Position numbers and translations under genes: made by a program. 64,000 bases of DNA. Origin: CAVSWT01 sp963731745. GTDB taxonomy: Bacteria; Bacteroidota; Ignavibacteria; Ignavibacteriales; Ignavibacteriaceae. The notes beneath the pieces were generated by a model. It made no database searches. It was not told the DNA's origin and was given only the letters and a program-made list of their open reading frames with translations. Below, in pieces: positions 18,519 through 28,058 of the stretch. The DNA is taken from positions 62,001-126,000 of the forward strand of contig CAVSWT010000012.1 of assembly GCA_963731745.1 (NCBI GenBank), read 5' to 3'. How positions within the stretch are numbered: the stretch's first letter is position 1; every line of letters begins with the position of its first letter.

Positions 18519-19286
18519 ATGTTAAGGAATATTAAAGACATGCATGGATTTAGTTTAAAAGCTAAAGATGGCGAAATAGGAAAAGCGGATGAATTTTATT
18601 TTGATGATCATACATGGGTAATTAGGTATTTGGTGGCAGATACAGGCTCGTGGCTGGTTGATAATAAAGTTTTGATATCTCCTGATTCAATAGAATCCCT
18701 TAATTGGGAAAGGGAAGTATTTCAAATTAATCTAACCAAAGATCAAATTGAGCAAAGTCCTAAAATTGCTAACGACAAACCGGTTTCACATCAGCATGAA
18801 ATTAATATGGTAAACTACTATGGATGGCCAAATTATTGGGCCGGTATGTCTGGGCCGGTTGTTGGAGCGATTCATCCATTACCAGTTGAGGTTATGAATA
18901 AAGCTGAACGGGAAGCTATCGAAGTTGATAAACAAGAAGAACCAGCTGGTGATCCAAATCTTAGAAGCACCAATGAAGTTACGGGTTACAATATACAAGC
19001 TTCTGACGGAAGCATTGGGCATGTAGAAGATTTTCTAGTTGATGATGAATGGAAGATTAGATATTTAATTGTCAATACACGTAACTGGCTGCCCGGCGGA
19101 AGAAAAGTTATACTATCACTTAACTGGATTAAAGATATAAATTGGACTGACTCCAGTGTTAAGGTTAATTTGACGAAAGATCAAATAAAAAATAGCCCGG
19201 ATTATGATCCTTCTGCTCCACCAAAAAGAGAATATGAGGATACTTTATTCAAACATTATCAAAAAGAAAAATATTGGGATGAATAA
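18519..19286 (+). CDS. Double PRC-barrel domain protein
   Basis: A 255-residue protein with a strong ACGGAGGAAATT ribosome binding site. Two PRC-barrel domains repeat within it: residues 1-90 (MHGFSLKAKDGEIGKADEFY, WVIRYLVADTG, INLTKDQIEQSP) and about 150-240 (VTGYNIQASDGSIGHVEDFL, WKIRYLIVNTR, VNLTKDQIKNSP). The near-identical LTKDQI-SP ends show an internal duplication. The linker holds YYGWPNYWAGMSG. Proteins of this kind are often stress-related in Bacteroidota; no enzyme motif is seen. Single gene. Confidence 0.85.
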   Translation: MLRNIKDMHGFSLKAKDGEIGKADEFYFDDHTWVIRYLVADTGSWLVDNKVLISPDSIESLNWEREVFQINLTKDQIEQSPKIANDKPVSHQHEINMVNYYGWPNYWAGMSGPVVGAIHPLPVEVMNKAEREAIEVDKQEEPAGDPNLRSTNEVTGYNIQASDGSIGHVEDFLVDDEWKIRYLIVNTRNWLPGGRKVILSLNWIKDINWTDSSVKVNLTKDQIKNSPDYDPSAPPKREYEDTLFKHYQKEKYWDE

Positions 19287-19383
19287 TAGTGAATGAAAAG
19301 AGAAGAATAGAAATTAACTTAATTCAAAATTTAAAATTTACTTGTTAGGTTGGCTGAAAATTAAATGCAAAAATACTTTTAAA

Positions 19384-20517
19384 TTAAATCCAGTATTGAG
19401 CAACGGCATCCATCAAACGCTGTATAAGTTCGCGGTTGTGTTTGTTGATTTCTCCTTTTCTAGCAATTGGACTAAAAGCTGGCAATCTATCATGGAGGAA
19501 TTCTGGCAATTCAGTATGTATTTCATTTTGCCAGTAATTTCTCCAATCGGCTGGCAACCTTTCTGGAATTTCTAAGCCGAATAAGATTAAATATAAAATG
19601 ATCCAAATTCTTGGAGTAGCTGTAATTGAATAACCTCCTCCGAATGTGAAAAGAGTTTTGGTTTTACAATACAAATTTGCGAGTTCAATAATGCGCCGAT
19701 AAATTTTTTCAAAATCTTGAGTGGTCAGCATTAGATCAGCTAAAGGATCCGAGAAATGAGCATCAGCGCCAGCTTGAACAAGAAGTACATCGGGCTTAAA
19801 CCATTTTAAAGCTGGCTCAACAATTCCATTAATAACTTCTAAATATGAATCACCTTCAGTGAAAGGCTCAACCGGAACATTAAGTTTTAAAGATCTTCCC
19901 ATTCCTTTGCCCAGCTCATGCAGCCAGCCAGTGCCAGGGAAAAGAAATTCTCCGGATTCATGAATGGAAATTGTCATTACTTTTTCATTTGAATAAAAAA
20001 TCTCTTGAACTCCGTCTCCATGATGAACATCAAGATCAAGATAAGCAACATGCCAGCCTGCGTTAACCATTTCGTTTATAGCAAGTGCTAAGTCATTATA
20101 TATGCAGAAGCCAGCCGCAAGATTTTTATGTGCATGATGAAATCCGCCGCCCATTTGTAAGACTTTATCAGCTTTATTTTCAATAAGCAAACGCGCAGCT
20201 AATACGGTCCCGCCAATTTGTAATCGTGCCCCTTCTGCCATCCCGGCGGTAATTGGATTGTCTAAAGTTCCCAAACCAAAGTCCTGTGCGGTTTTTAAAT
20301 TTTCACCGCAGCTCACTGCTTCAACTATATCGATGTAAGATTTATCATGTATTGCAGTTAAATCTTGCGGCGAAACCGATTCCGGTTTTAGAGGCTGTTT
20401 TAAATTTCCTGTTCGTTTCAAAAAATCTAAAACCATTTCTGCGCGAACAGGATTGAAAGGGTGTTCTGAACCTAAATCGTATTTATTATAACCCGGATGA
20501 TAAATTATTTCACACAT
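19384..20517 (-). CDS. acuC: AcuC-type zinc deacetylase (class I HDAC fold)
   Basis: About 377 residues from the ATG at 20517; a TTG at 20535 is an alternative. It matches bacterial AcuC: HPFNPVRAEMVLDFL substrate-loop start, GGGFHHAHKNLAAGFC with the catalytic His pair, YLDLDVHHGDGVQEIF (zinc Asp and His), and AGADAHFSDPLADL (second zinc Asp). AcuC removes acetyl groups from lysines, and in Bacillus it reactivates acetylated acetyl-CoA synthetase. Here its start overlaps the end of acuB, and acs and a protein-acetyltransferase candidate lie just upstream, so the same role is very likely. Confidence 0.92.
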   Translation of the reverse strand: MCEIIYHPGYNKYDLGSEHPFNPVRAEMVLDFLKRTGNLKQPLKPESVSPQDLTAIHDKSYIDIVEAVSCGENLKTAQDFGLGTLDNPITAGMAEGARLQIGGTVLAARLLIENKADKVLQMGGGFHHAHKNLAAGFCIYNDLALAINEMVNAGWHVAYLDLDVHHGDGVQEIFYSNEKVMTISIHESGEFLFPGTGWLHELGKGMGRSLKLNVPVEPFTEGDSYLEVINGIVEPALKWFKPDVLLVQAGADAHFSDPLADLMLTTQDFEKIYRRIIELANLYCKTKTLFTFGGGYSITATPRIWIILYLILFGLEIPERLPADWRNYWQNEIHTELPEFLHDRLPAFSPIARKGEINKHNRELIQRLMDAVAQYWI

Positions 20518-21134
20518 GCGATCTGAACCGGCCAAATTACTTCAAATCCTGCATTGCATATAGCTTTAGCAATTAATTTCATTTCGATAGTTCCAACTCT
20601 AAGGACTAATCTAATACTATTATTTTTATCCGGGTAAGTTAAAATGGAATGAATGTTAACTTTGTATTCGGCTAAAAGTGCAGCTAACCTTGCCAATTCT
20701 CCTGTACGATTAGTCAGCCGGACATCCAAACGGCCGGAAGGCTGGTGAATTCCGGTCAACAGCAAAAGTGCATCAAGCATATCTGTAAGGGTAACAATTC
20801 CGACTAAACTTAAATCTTCAACAACCGGCAGGCATCCTATTTTTAATTCCCTCATCAATTGTGCGGCTGATTCTATTGGATCAGATGGATGAGTGGTTTC
20901 AACCGGGTAACTCATTATACTGCCAACTGCTTCGGCTGGTTCAAAAGGATGTTTGGCAAGTTTACTTGTAGCTAATCTTAAATCACGGTCAGTAATAATT
21001 CCGACCAACTTTTGGTTTTCAACAACGGGCAAATGACGGATATTTTTATCCTGCATTAGCTGATAAGCATCACTCAATTTTGTATCAGGAGAAATTGAAG
21101 TGAGCTCGTTTTTCATTACATCTTTAATTATCAT
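20505..21134 (-). CDS. acuB: AcuB-type CBS-CBS-ACT protein
   Basis: A 209-residue cytoplasmic protein: two CBS domains (DKNIRHLPVVENQKLVGIIT near 30-50; LKIGCLPVVEDLSLVGIVT near 95-115) followed by an ACT-like domain (LDVRLTNRTGELARLAALL near 137). CBS pairs bind adenine nucleotides and ACT domains bind small ligands, so it may sense energy or metabolite state. The name follows B. subtilis AcuB in the acuABC operon. It overlaps acuC by 13 bases and follows the acetyltransferase fusion by 90. A paralog lies at 26681-27334. Confidence 0.88.
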   Translation of the reverse strand: MIIKDVMKNELTSISPDTKLSDAYQLMQDKNIRHLPVVENQKLVGIITDRDLRLATSKLAKHPFEPAEAVGSIMSYPVETTHPSDPIESAAQLMRELKIGCLPVVEDLSLVGIVTLTDMLDALLLLTGIHQPSGRLDVRLTNRTGELARLAALLAEYKVNIHSILTYPDKNNSIRLVLRVGTIEMKLIAKAICNAGFEVIWPVQIACVK

Positions 21135-21224
21135 AAATGTCCCCAGTTATTATTTGAAAAGTATACATTTTTAATTCATAAAATATTTTGACGAAAGCTC
21201 TCGTGAATTTAATTTACCTGTAAT

Positions 21225-23654
21225 CTAATAAGTAGGCCTTTCAACACCGCCGGGCTTAATTGAGATATTAATATCCTGTATAATCATTGGAATACTGTCT
21301 TTAATGGCCTGAACTTCCAGATTCCAAATCCAGGGAATTTCTTCAATCATTTGTGAAATTCTTCCTAGTACTTGTCCAATTCCGTTTTCTTTTTCAAGCT
21401 TTAATTCCTTCATAATTTCTTCTAAGTCGCGGTTGGTTAAAGGAGTAATTCTTAAAATAGGCTGCGAATTGTGCGCTTTAACTTCAAGCAAAGGGCCGAA
21501 TAATGAATCCGGTTTTACTTTAATTTTATAGATATCTGACAATACGGGTTTTATATCTATTGTTTGAATTCCAAAATATTTAATCAACGCTTCTGCGTCA
21601 CTGCTTTTATTTAGATCAATTATTTCCGGCGATGATGAATCTTTTGCTTCCTTAGATAATAAAGAATGAATTAAACGACGCGCCTCATCAGCTTTAACAT
21701 CCTCATACCAAACAAGATTTCCTAAAGGCTGCTTACGAAAATCTACATAGCGGACTATTTTGCCTAAAGCATTTACTGCAGATTCCGGGAAACGGAAAGT
21801 TGGAAATTTTTTAATTGATTTTTTTTCAGTTGAATCATCTTTAATTGAAACTGTTCCGGTTGAGCCCATCAAACATAGCAGAACCGGTTTTTCAATATGC
21901 GATTTTTCTTCAGCGGTGCTGACGCCTTTACGTATTGCTGCGGAATATTGTTCTACATCGCAATCACCAACGCATGCAAAACCTACTAGTAGTGAATCAA
22001 CACTTTCGTTTAATAAAGAATCTCTTACCGCACTTTCATAATTTTCGGGTGAAGTGAATGCGCCCAAATCTAATACGCCGTTATTTTCAATTACCAAGTC
22101 ATTCATATCGCAAGCATCTGCAAACAAAGTTGCCATGCCTGATGAGTTGGCAATTATATTAACACGATTACCTTTGGGCAGCGGCTGATTTGAAAGTACA
22201 AGAGCAATATCAAAAATATCTTCAAGCGAAGGAGCTAAAATAATTCCCGTTTGCTGAAACAAAGCTTCGACTTCTTGGTTACCAACATTATGTATCCCGC
22301 TTTTTGCTTCAACTGTTTTTTTACCGGCAATGCTCCTAGCACCTTTCACACAAAGAATTGGTTTTTTGTATGTCATTCTTCTGGCAATTCTTACAAAGCG
22401 TCTTGGATTGCCGAACGTTTCCAGATAAAGAATAGCTGCTTTAGTATTTTGATCTTCTTCCCAATATTGAAGTAAATCATTTCCGGATACATCAGCTCTA
22501 TTGCCTGCCGAAACGAAAGAAGTAAATCCGATTCCTTTTTCTCTTGCATAATCCATAATTACTAAACCTAAAGCTGCTGAATGAGAAAAGAATCCTATAT
22601 TACCGGATGACATAATTTTTGGTGCAAGACTAGCATTTAATCTTATTTCAGGATCTGTGTTCATTAAACCCAGACAGCTTGGGCCTAAAAGTCTTGTGCC
22701 GTGCGCTCTAACTAATTCCACCAGGTCCTTTTGCCTTTGTAAGCCTTCAGGACCGGCATCAGCAAACCCGGCTGAAACAACAAGAAATCCCTTAACACCT
22801 TTTTGAATTAATTCTTCTGCAACTTTTTGAACTTTTTCTGCTCTGACGGCAATTACTGCGAGGTCAACAGGCTCCGGTAAATCCATTGCTGATGAATAAG
22901 CTTTAATTCCATTAACAGAAATAGCTTGCGGATTGATTGGATATACAGTCCCCTGAAAATTTGCAGCAAGGATATTTCGAAAGACAATATTGCCTATTGA
23001 TGACGAATCTCGCGAAGCGCCGACAACTGCAATTACTTTTGGACGAAGCAGTGGAACGAGTGAGTTGGCAACTGCAATCTTCTCTCTTAAATCAGCTAAT
23101 TCCCAAAGAGCCGAGGCACCGTTAACCGGCAGTTCAATATGAACCGTATCTGATTCCCAAACTCTGTGCTTTTCAAATCCCGAACTTTTAAATACATTCA
23201 TCATTGGCTGATTGTCAGGTAAAACTTCAGCTTCCAATTCTACAATTCCATTTGCTGCAGCTAGACCGGCAAGTCGTTCTAACAAAATGGTTCCAATGCC
23301 TCTGCCCTGATATTCGTCTTCAATGAGAAAAGCAACTTCGGCTGAACGACCGTTTCCGGTTGAAATGTAATTTCCTAATCCCACAACTTTTGTATCGTTA
23401 TCTTCCCCGGTTAATGCCAGCAAGCATCCATCCTGTGTGAAATCACCTTTACACAATTCAGTAATTATTTTGTTTGATACTGTAGACATTGAAGCCATGA
23501 AACGCATTCTAAGGCTGTCCTGTGAAATTCGTTTCATGAATGATTCCACTAACGGAATTTCATTCATAGTAGCTGGTTTTAATAAAATGCCTTGTCCATT
23601 CTTTAATAAGACGTGTTCATTATAGGCTAAGCCTTCAGGAATGATTCGGAACAT
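21225..23654 (-). CDS. GNAT / NDP-forming acyl-CoA synthetase fusion, protein acetyltransferase candidate
   Basis: An 809-residue protein. Residues about 10-175 are a GNAT acetyltransferase (AEVAFLIEDEYQGRGIGTIL, acetyl-CoA loop QGRGIG). Residues about 200-300 are a CoA-binding Rossmann domain (VIAVVGASRDSSSIGNIVF), and 330-500 a succinyl-CoA-ligase-like domain. Where the family has a phospho-His SHTGAL motif, this protein reads KSGIHNVG, and the C-terminal ATP-grasp part is only about 170 residues and lacks its glycine-rich motif. The synthetase half is therefore probably a sensor rather than a ligase, as in Pat/YfiQ. N-terminal GNAT order is like Streptomyces SlPatA. Its place between acs and acuBC suggests it acetylates Acs, filling the role of AcuA. 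Confidence 0.88.
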   Translation of the reverse strand: MFRIIPEGLAYNEHVLLKNGQGILLKPATMNEIPLVESFMKRISQDSLRMRFMASMSTVSNKIITELCKGDFTQDGCLLALTGEDNDTKVVGLGNYISTGNGRSAEVAFLIEDEYQGRGIGTILLERLAGLAAANGIVELEAEVLPDNQPMMNVFKSSGFEKHRVWESDTVHIELPVNGASALWELADLREKIAVANSLVPLLRPKVIAVVGASRDSSSIGNIVFRNILAANFQGTVYPINPQAISVNGIKAYSSAMDLPEPVDLAVIAVRAEKVQKVAEELIQKGVKGFLVVSAGFADAGPEGLQRQKDLVELVRAHGTRLLGPSCLGLMNTDPEIRLNASLAPKIMSSGNIGFFSHSAALGLVIMDYAREKGIGFTSFVSAGNRADVSGNDLLQYWEEDQNTKAAILYLETFGNPRRFVRIARRMTYKKPILCVKGARSIAGKKTVEAKSGIHNVGNQEVEALFQQTGIILAPSLEDIFDIALVLSNQPLPKGNRVNIIANSSGMATLFADACDMNDLVIENNGVLDLGAFTSPENYESAVRDSLLNESVDSLLVGFACVGDCDVEQYSAAIRKGVSTAEEKSHIEKPVLLCLMGSTGTVSIKDDSTEKKSIKKFPTFRFPESAVNALGKIVRYVDFRKQPLGNLVWYEDVKADEARRLIHSLLSKEAKDSSSPEIIDLNKSSDAEALIKYFGIQTIDIKPVLSDIYKIKVKPDSLFGPLLEVKAHNSQPILRITPLTNRDLEEIMKELKLEKENGIGQVLGRISQMIEEIPWIWNLEVQAIKDSIPMIIQDINISIKPGGVERPTY

Positions 23655-23829
23655 TGGTTTTAAATTCCCTTAAAAATGATAAAAAGAGCTTGAGTAAAAA
23701 TAATCATTTTATTTATTGTCTACTTAATCTTTATGAGAAATCGTTAAAATAATATTATGAATAAAAAAAATTTTCGTCAGCAATTATTCTAAATGAAAAA
23801 ATAAACTATATGTATAAATAATAATATAT

Positions 23830-23868
23830 AAAAAAAAGGGAGGTTCTAAACAAGTGAAAGAACCTCCC
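23830..23868 (-). terminator. Terminator of the satP-acs transcript
   Basis: Perfect 10-bp GC-containing stem gggaggttct / agaacctccc (23838-23847, 23859-23868). On the minus strand it is followed by eight T (the A run at 23830-23837). Confidence 0.9.
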
Positions 23869-23888
23869 AATAATGAAAATAATATTAG

Positions 23889-25919
23889 TTAAGACATCTT
23901 TTGAATTTCTTCAACTACTTGCGGATTTGCAAGTGTAGTTATGTCACCAACATCTTGTTTATTTGCAATTGCTGATAATACTCTTCTCATAATTTTGCCG
24001 GAACGGGTTTTGGGCATGTCTGAAACAATCCATACTTTCCCGGGTTTAGCGATTGGCCCTATTTCTTTTGCGAGTGTGTCTGAAATCTTTTTTTGTATTT
24101 CTGCACTTCCAGAGATTCCGGGCTTTAAAGAGATGAATATATGAGGTACTTTCCCTTTAACGGGATCGGCAACAGGTACAACGGCTGCTTCACCAACTTC
24201 TTCACACATAAGTGCTGCTGATTCAAGTTCCTTAGTTCCGAGTCTATGGCCGGCAACATTAATAACATCATCTATACGTCCAAGAATTCTAAAATAACCA
24301 TCCTCGGCTTCCAAAGCTCCGTCACCGGCAAAGTACGGCCAATCATGCCAGTCTTTGCTCTTTGGATCCTTATTATAGCGTTGATAATATTGTCGAACAA
24401 ATCTATCGTCATCTCCCCAAATTGTAAGCATTCTGCCTGGCCATGGATTTTGAATACAAATATTTCCAGCTTTACCGCTGCCTGCAGGAAGTGGTTTTCC
24501 TTCTTCATCAAAAATGATAGGATAAATTCCCGGTACACCAGGTCCTGCACTGCCAGGTTTCATTTTATGTATTCCCGGAATTGTTGAACAAAGGAAACCG
24601 CCTGTTTCTGTTTGCCACCAGGTATCAACAATAGCTGCTTCTTTTTTGCCGACAACATTATAATACCATCGCCACACTTCAGGTTCAATGGGTTCGCCAA
24701 CAGTTGTCATGTGTTTAAAATGATAATTATATTTTGCCGGTTCATCAGGTCCAACACGGCGCAAAGCTCGTATTGCGGTTGGAGAAGTATGAAATATATT
24801 TACATCCAATTCTTCTGCAACTCGCCAGGGCCTGCCTGCATCCGGAAAAGTGGGAACACCTTCAAAGATTACAGAAGATGCTGCAAGTGCAAGCGGTCCG
24901 TAAATTATATATGAATGTCCGGTAATCCAGCCGATGTCAGCCATGCACCAATAAACATCTTCCGGGTGAATATCTTGAATATATTTTGAAGTTCCAGTTA
25001 CATAAGATAAATAACCGCCTATGGAATGCTGAGCTCCTTTTGGTTTTCCGGTTGAGCCGGAAGTATACATTATAAAAAGTGTATCTTCAGAAAGTAATTG
25101 AACCGGATCAACTTTTTGATGATAATATTTTTTAATTACATCATTAACTAAAAAATCACGGCCTTCTACCAAAGGAGTTTTGGCGGAATATTTTCCAGGG
25201 TATCTTTCAAAGATTAAAACTTTTTCAATTTTTTGGCCTGCCTTCAAAGCTTCATCGTAAGCAATATCAGCTTTTTCTTTATGATCTATAAGGTTACCGC
25301 CTCTATAGTAAGAATCGGCAGTAATTAGAACTTTACTTTTTGCGTCGGCAACTCTTTCACCGCAGGCTTTACCGGAAAAACCTGAAAACACTTGAGAATG
25401 AATTGCACCTATTCGAGCGCAGGCAAGCATAGCCACCGCAATTTCCGGAATCATCGGCATATGGAGCGTAACAGTATCACCAGCCTTAACTCCGCAAAAA
25501 TCTTTAAGCAGTGCAGCGAATTCATTTACTTTAATATATAATTCTTGAAAAGTAATGTGCTGAATAGGTTCATCTTCAGGTTCCGGAACAAAATGTAATG
25601 CGGTTTTATTTTTATACTTAGCAAGATGCCTATCAATGCAATTATAAGAAGCATTTATTTTACCACCTGTAAACCATTTAAAAAAAGGGGGATTGCTTGA
25701 ATCAAGAACCTTATCATAAGGTTTATACCAATCCAGCATATCTGCATAATCTGAAAAACATTGAGGAAAGTTTTCCATTGCGAACTTCTTAAATATTTTA
25801 TCATCTTTAATATTTGCTTGGGCAGTAAAGTCCGGATTAGGTTCAAAATAGGCTTCTTCTTTCCAATGAACTGCTATTTGAGATTCCGAAACTTCATCTT
25901 CAGTTATTTTCTTAACCAT
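23889..25919 (-). CDS. acs: Acetyl-CoA synthetase (AMP-forming)
   Basis: A 676-residue cytoplasmic enzyme that activates acetate with ATP and CoA through acetyl-AMP. It has the P-loop YTSGSTGKPKG near 285, WWQTETGG near 415, FAGDGALEAEDGYFRILGR near 530, and the C-terminal PKTRSGKIMRR, in which K642 is the catalytic lysine that protein acetyltransferases target. An AGGAG ribosome binding site precedes the ATG. It lies 24 bases after the acetate permease satP in one transcript, followed by a terminator. The K642 motif, the acetyltransferase fusion and acuC nearby make reversible acetylation control likely. Confidence 0.97.
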   Translation of the reverse strand: MVKKITEDEVSESQIAVHWKEEAYFEPNPDFTAQANIKDDKIFKKFAMENFPQCFSDYADMLDWYKPYDKVLDSSNPPFFKWFTGGKINASYNCIDRHLAKYKNKTALHFVPEPEDEPIQHITFQELYIKVNEFAALLKDFCGVKAGDTVTLHMPMIPEIAVAMLACARIGAIHSQVFSGFSGKACGERVADAKSKVLITADSYYRGGNLIDHKEKADIAYDEALKAGQKIEKVLIFERYPGKYSAKTPLVEGRDFLVNDVIKKYYHQKVDPVQLLSEDTLFIMYTSGSTGKPKGAQHSIGGYLSYVTGTSKYIQDIHPEDVYWCMADIGWITGHSYIIYGPLALAASSVIFEGVPTFPDAGRPWRVAEELDVNIFHTSPTAIRALRRVGPDEPAKYNYHFKHMTTVGEPIEPEVWRWYYNVVGKKEAAIVDTWWQTETGGFLCSTIPGIHKMKPGSAGPGVPGIYPIIFDEEGKPLPAGSGKAGNICIQNPWPGRMLTIWGDDDRFVRQYYQRYNKDPKSKDWHDWPYFAGDGALEAEDGYFRILGRIDDVINVAGHRLGTKELESAALMCEEVGEAAVVPVADPVKGKVPHIFISLKPGISGSAEIQKKISDTLAKEIGPIAKPGKVWIVSDMPKTRSGKIMRRVLSAIANKQDVGDITTLANPQVVEEIQKMS

Positions 25920-25943
25920 AAGTTTACTCCTAAATTTTATTAG

Positions 25944-26531
25944 TTATACAATTTTAGTCTCTCCAACGGCGAGGACAACTCTTCCGTAAGTTTCATTAAG
26001 AACTTGTGCAATGGCTAAATAGAAAGCAGAGAATCCGCAGATAATTCCTTCCCATCCTGCAATTGATTTCACTACGGAACTTCCTGTGGCATCACCAAGT
26101 GCCAGCAGCCAGAATAAAATAAATAAAGTGAAAAAAACAACCTGAAGGGCTTTGTTATGTTTTAAAGTAGCAATCCACATAACAAAAGTAAATAGACCCC
26201 ACATAAATAAATAAGCTACCATAGCTCCTTCTTCGGCTCCTGCAGACCAGCCCATTTTAGGCATAACAATCAGAAATACTAAAGTTTCCCAAAATAATCC
26301 ATATGACATGAAAGCAGTAAGACCAAATGTATTACCTTTTTTCCATTCCATCCACCCCGCAAAAATTTGTGCAATGCCGCCATAAAAAAGTCCCATGGCT
26401 AAAATCATACTACCTAAGCTGTAAATTCCAGCATTGTGAAGATTGAGCAAAATTGTGGTCATACCAAAACCCAGCAGACCTAACGGTGCAGGATTGGCTG
26501 TAGTGTCAACAATTTTAGTGCTTTCTGACAT
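25944..26531 (-). CDS. satP: Acetate/succinate permease (GPR1/FUN34/YaaH)
   Basis: A 195-residue inner-membrane protein with six helices. It starts with the family signature NPAPLGLLGFGMTTILLNLH and has the later FAGWMEWKKGNTFGLTAF. Family members carry acetate and succinate, as protons symporters or hexameric channels. The acs gene begins 24 bases downstream, a direct uptake-activation pairing. The 149 bases upstream may carry a separate promoter. Confidence 0.93.
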   Translation of the reverse strand: MSESTKIVDTTANPAPLGLLGFGMTTILLNLHNAGIYSLGSMILAMGLFYGGIAQIFAGWMEWKKGNTFGLTAFMSYGLFWETLVFLIVMPKMGWSAGAEEGAMVAYLFMWGLFTFVMWIATLKHNKALQVVFFTLFILFWLLALGDATGSSVVKSIAGWEGIICGFSAFYLAIAQVLNETYGRVVLAVGETKIV

Positions 26532-26680
26532 GATACCTCCATTAATTATTTATGATGATTAAAAAGACTTTGTATAGGCTGGTACAAAATCTTATTTATT
26601 ATTTACGAGGTACGGAATAAGAGAATTGGTTTATTAATAAAATTATGAATCTTATTTGAAATTAGAAAATTTATTTAAAA

Positions 26681-27334
26681 TTATTTATCGACAGTTAAAT
26701 TAACATCATTGTAAATTGATTTTAGATCAATTAAGATTTCGTCAAGCTCATCCTCTTCGGTTTGAAATCGTATTAATACTTCACGGTAGCCTTTTTTAAC
26801 ACCTTCATGAGTTGTAAGTATACTGTTATATTTGAACTGATGTTTTCTCATTATATCCATCACATCTTTTATTGAGCCTGGTTGGTCGGGAATAACTATA
26901 GAAATCCGGTAGGCCGCAAACCTAGCACCTGTAATATTTATTAAAGCCTTGAATACGTCCTGTTCAGTTAAAATGCCTGCTAAGTTCTTTTCATTATCAA
27001 TAACAGGCAGCCCGCCGATTTTATTATCAAACATTAAGATTGCAGCGTACTCCAATGTATTTTCAGGTGAAACTGTAATTGGATTTTTTGTCATAATGTC
27101 TTTTACTTTAATTTTAGACAAGAGATAATGAATTTCCCAAATGTCTAAAGAAGTAGCTTTTGATGGAGATGCTTCTTTCAAATCTCTGTCGGAAACAATT
27201 CCTACAAGCTTTCCTTTTTTTAATACCGGGATACGTCTTATTTTATTTTTTTTTAAAATGTTGATTGCTTCTGAGAGAGAAGCACTTTCATCTATAGTAA
27301 ATACTTTTTCAGACATCCATTTTCGGACTAACAT
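26681..27334 (-). CDS. CBS-CBS-ACT regulatory protein (AcuB paralog)
   Basis: A 217-residue protein with the same order of domains as AcuB: CBS (KNKIRRIPVLKKGKLVGIVS near 30), CBS (DNKIGGLPVIDNEKNLAGIL near 102) and an ACT-like domain (RISIVIPDQPGSIKDVMDI near 142). It begins 19 bases after livF, so it probably belongs to the porin-liv transcript. It may bind nucleotides or amino acids and adjust the transporter or acetate enzymes. The role is inference from the context. Confidence 0.85.
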   Translation of the reverse strand: MLVRKWMSEKVFTIDESASLSEAINILKKNKIRRIPVLKKGKLVGIVSDRDLKEASPSKATSLDIWEIHYLLSKIKVKDIMTKNPITVSPENTLEYAAILMFDNKIGGLPVIDNEKNLAGILTEQDVFKALINITGARFAAYRISIVIPDQPGSIKDVMDIMRKHQFKYNSILTTHEGVKKGYREVLIRFQTEEDELDEILIDLKSIYNDVNLTVDK

Positions 27335-27353
27335 TTATTTGTCCCTTTCAAAA

Positions 27354-28058
27354 TTAAATTCCTAAATAAGCGGATTTAACGTGCTCATTATTTCTTAGTT
27401 CGTTCCCGGTTCCTGTTAAAGTTATTCTCCCGTTTTCAAGAACATAAGCTCGATTACAAAATTTAAGTGTCATTTGAACATTCTGTTCAACAAGCAGAAT
27501 AGTAATTCCTTTTTTATTTATATCGCGAATAATTTCAAATATATTTTGAACTAGAACCGGAGCCAATCCTAAGCTTGGTTCATCAAGCATTAAAAGCTTA
27601 GGCAGTGACATTAACCCTCGAGCAATTGCAACCATTTGCTGTTCACCACCGCTTAATGTTCCAGTCAGCTGACTTTTTCTTTCACGCAATCGAGGGAAAA
27701 GATTGTAACATTCTTCTAGAGTATCCATTCTTTTTTGCTTAGCTTTTCCATGAAGTGAACCCATTATGAGGTTTTCTTCAACCGTCATTTCGTTAAAAAG
27801 ACGTCTTCCTTCAGGAACATGAACTATACCTTCCTTTATAATTTCTTCCGGTAAAATATTATTTAATGATCTTCCAGTAAATTCAATATTTCCGTTTGAG
27901 ACTTTCTGCAAGCCTGAAATAGTTTTTAGTATAGAAGATTTACCCGCACCGTTTGCACCAACTAAAACAATAATTTCACCTTCCTTAACTTCAAAAGAAA
28001 CATCCCATAAAACCTGCATGTCGCCATAACTCATATCAATATTTTTTACATTAAGCAT
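27354..28058 (-). CDS. livF: Branched-chain amino acid-type ABC transporter ATPase LivF
   Basis: About 234 residues from the ATG at 28058, which matches the family start (MLNVKNIDMSYGDMQVLWDV) and overlaps the livG stop by 8 bases; the ATG at 28079 is less likely. Walker A GANGAGKSS, signature LSGGEQQM, Walker B LLMLDEPSLGLAP, and the LivF-type VPEGRRLFNEMTVEENL. It powers the transporter at the cytoplasmic face with LivG. Confidence 0.94.
   Translation of the reverse strand: MLNVKNIDMSYGDMQVLWDVSFEVKEGEIIVLVGANGAGKSSILKTISGLQKVSNGNIEFTGRSLNNILPEEIIKEGIVHVPEGRRLFNEMTVEENLIMGSLHGKAKQKRMDTLEECYNLFPRLRERKSQLTGTLSGGEQQMVAIARGLMSLPKLLMLDEPSLGLAPVLVQNIFEIIRDINKKGITILLVEQNVQMTLKFCNRAYVLENGRITLTGTGNELRNNEHVKSAYLGI

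Noticed and set aside
21760..23625. Plus-strand frames inside the acetyltransferase fusion gene
   Set aside because: Antisense shadows of a well-supported gene with clear domains; none has a ribosome binding site or family pattern.
24246..24914. Frames of about 100 residues opposite acs
   Set aside because: Shadow frames of acs; the cysteine- and histidine-rich composition comes from the complementary codons.
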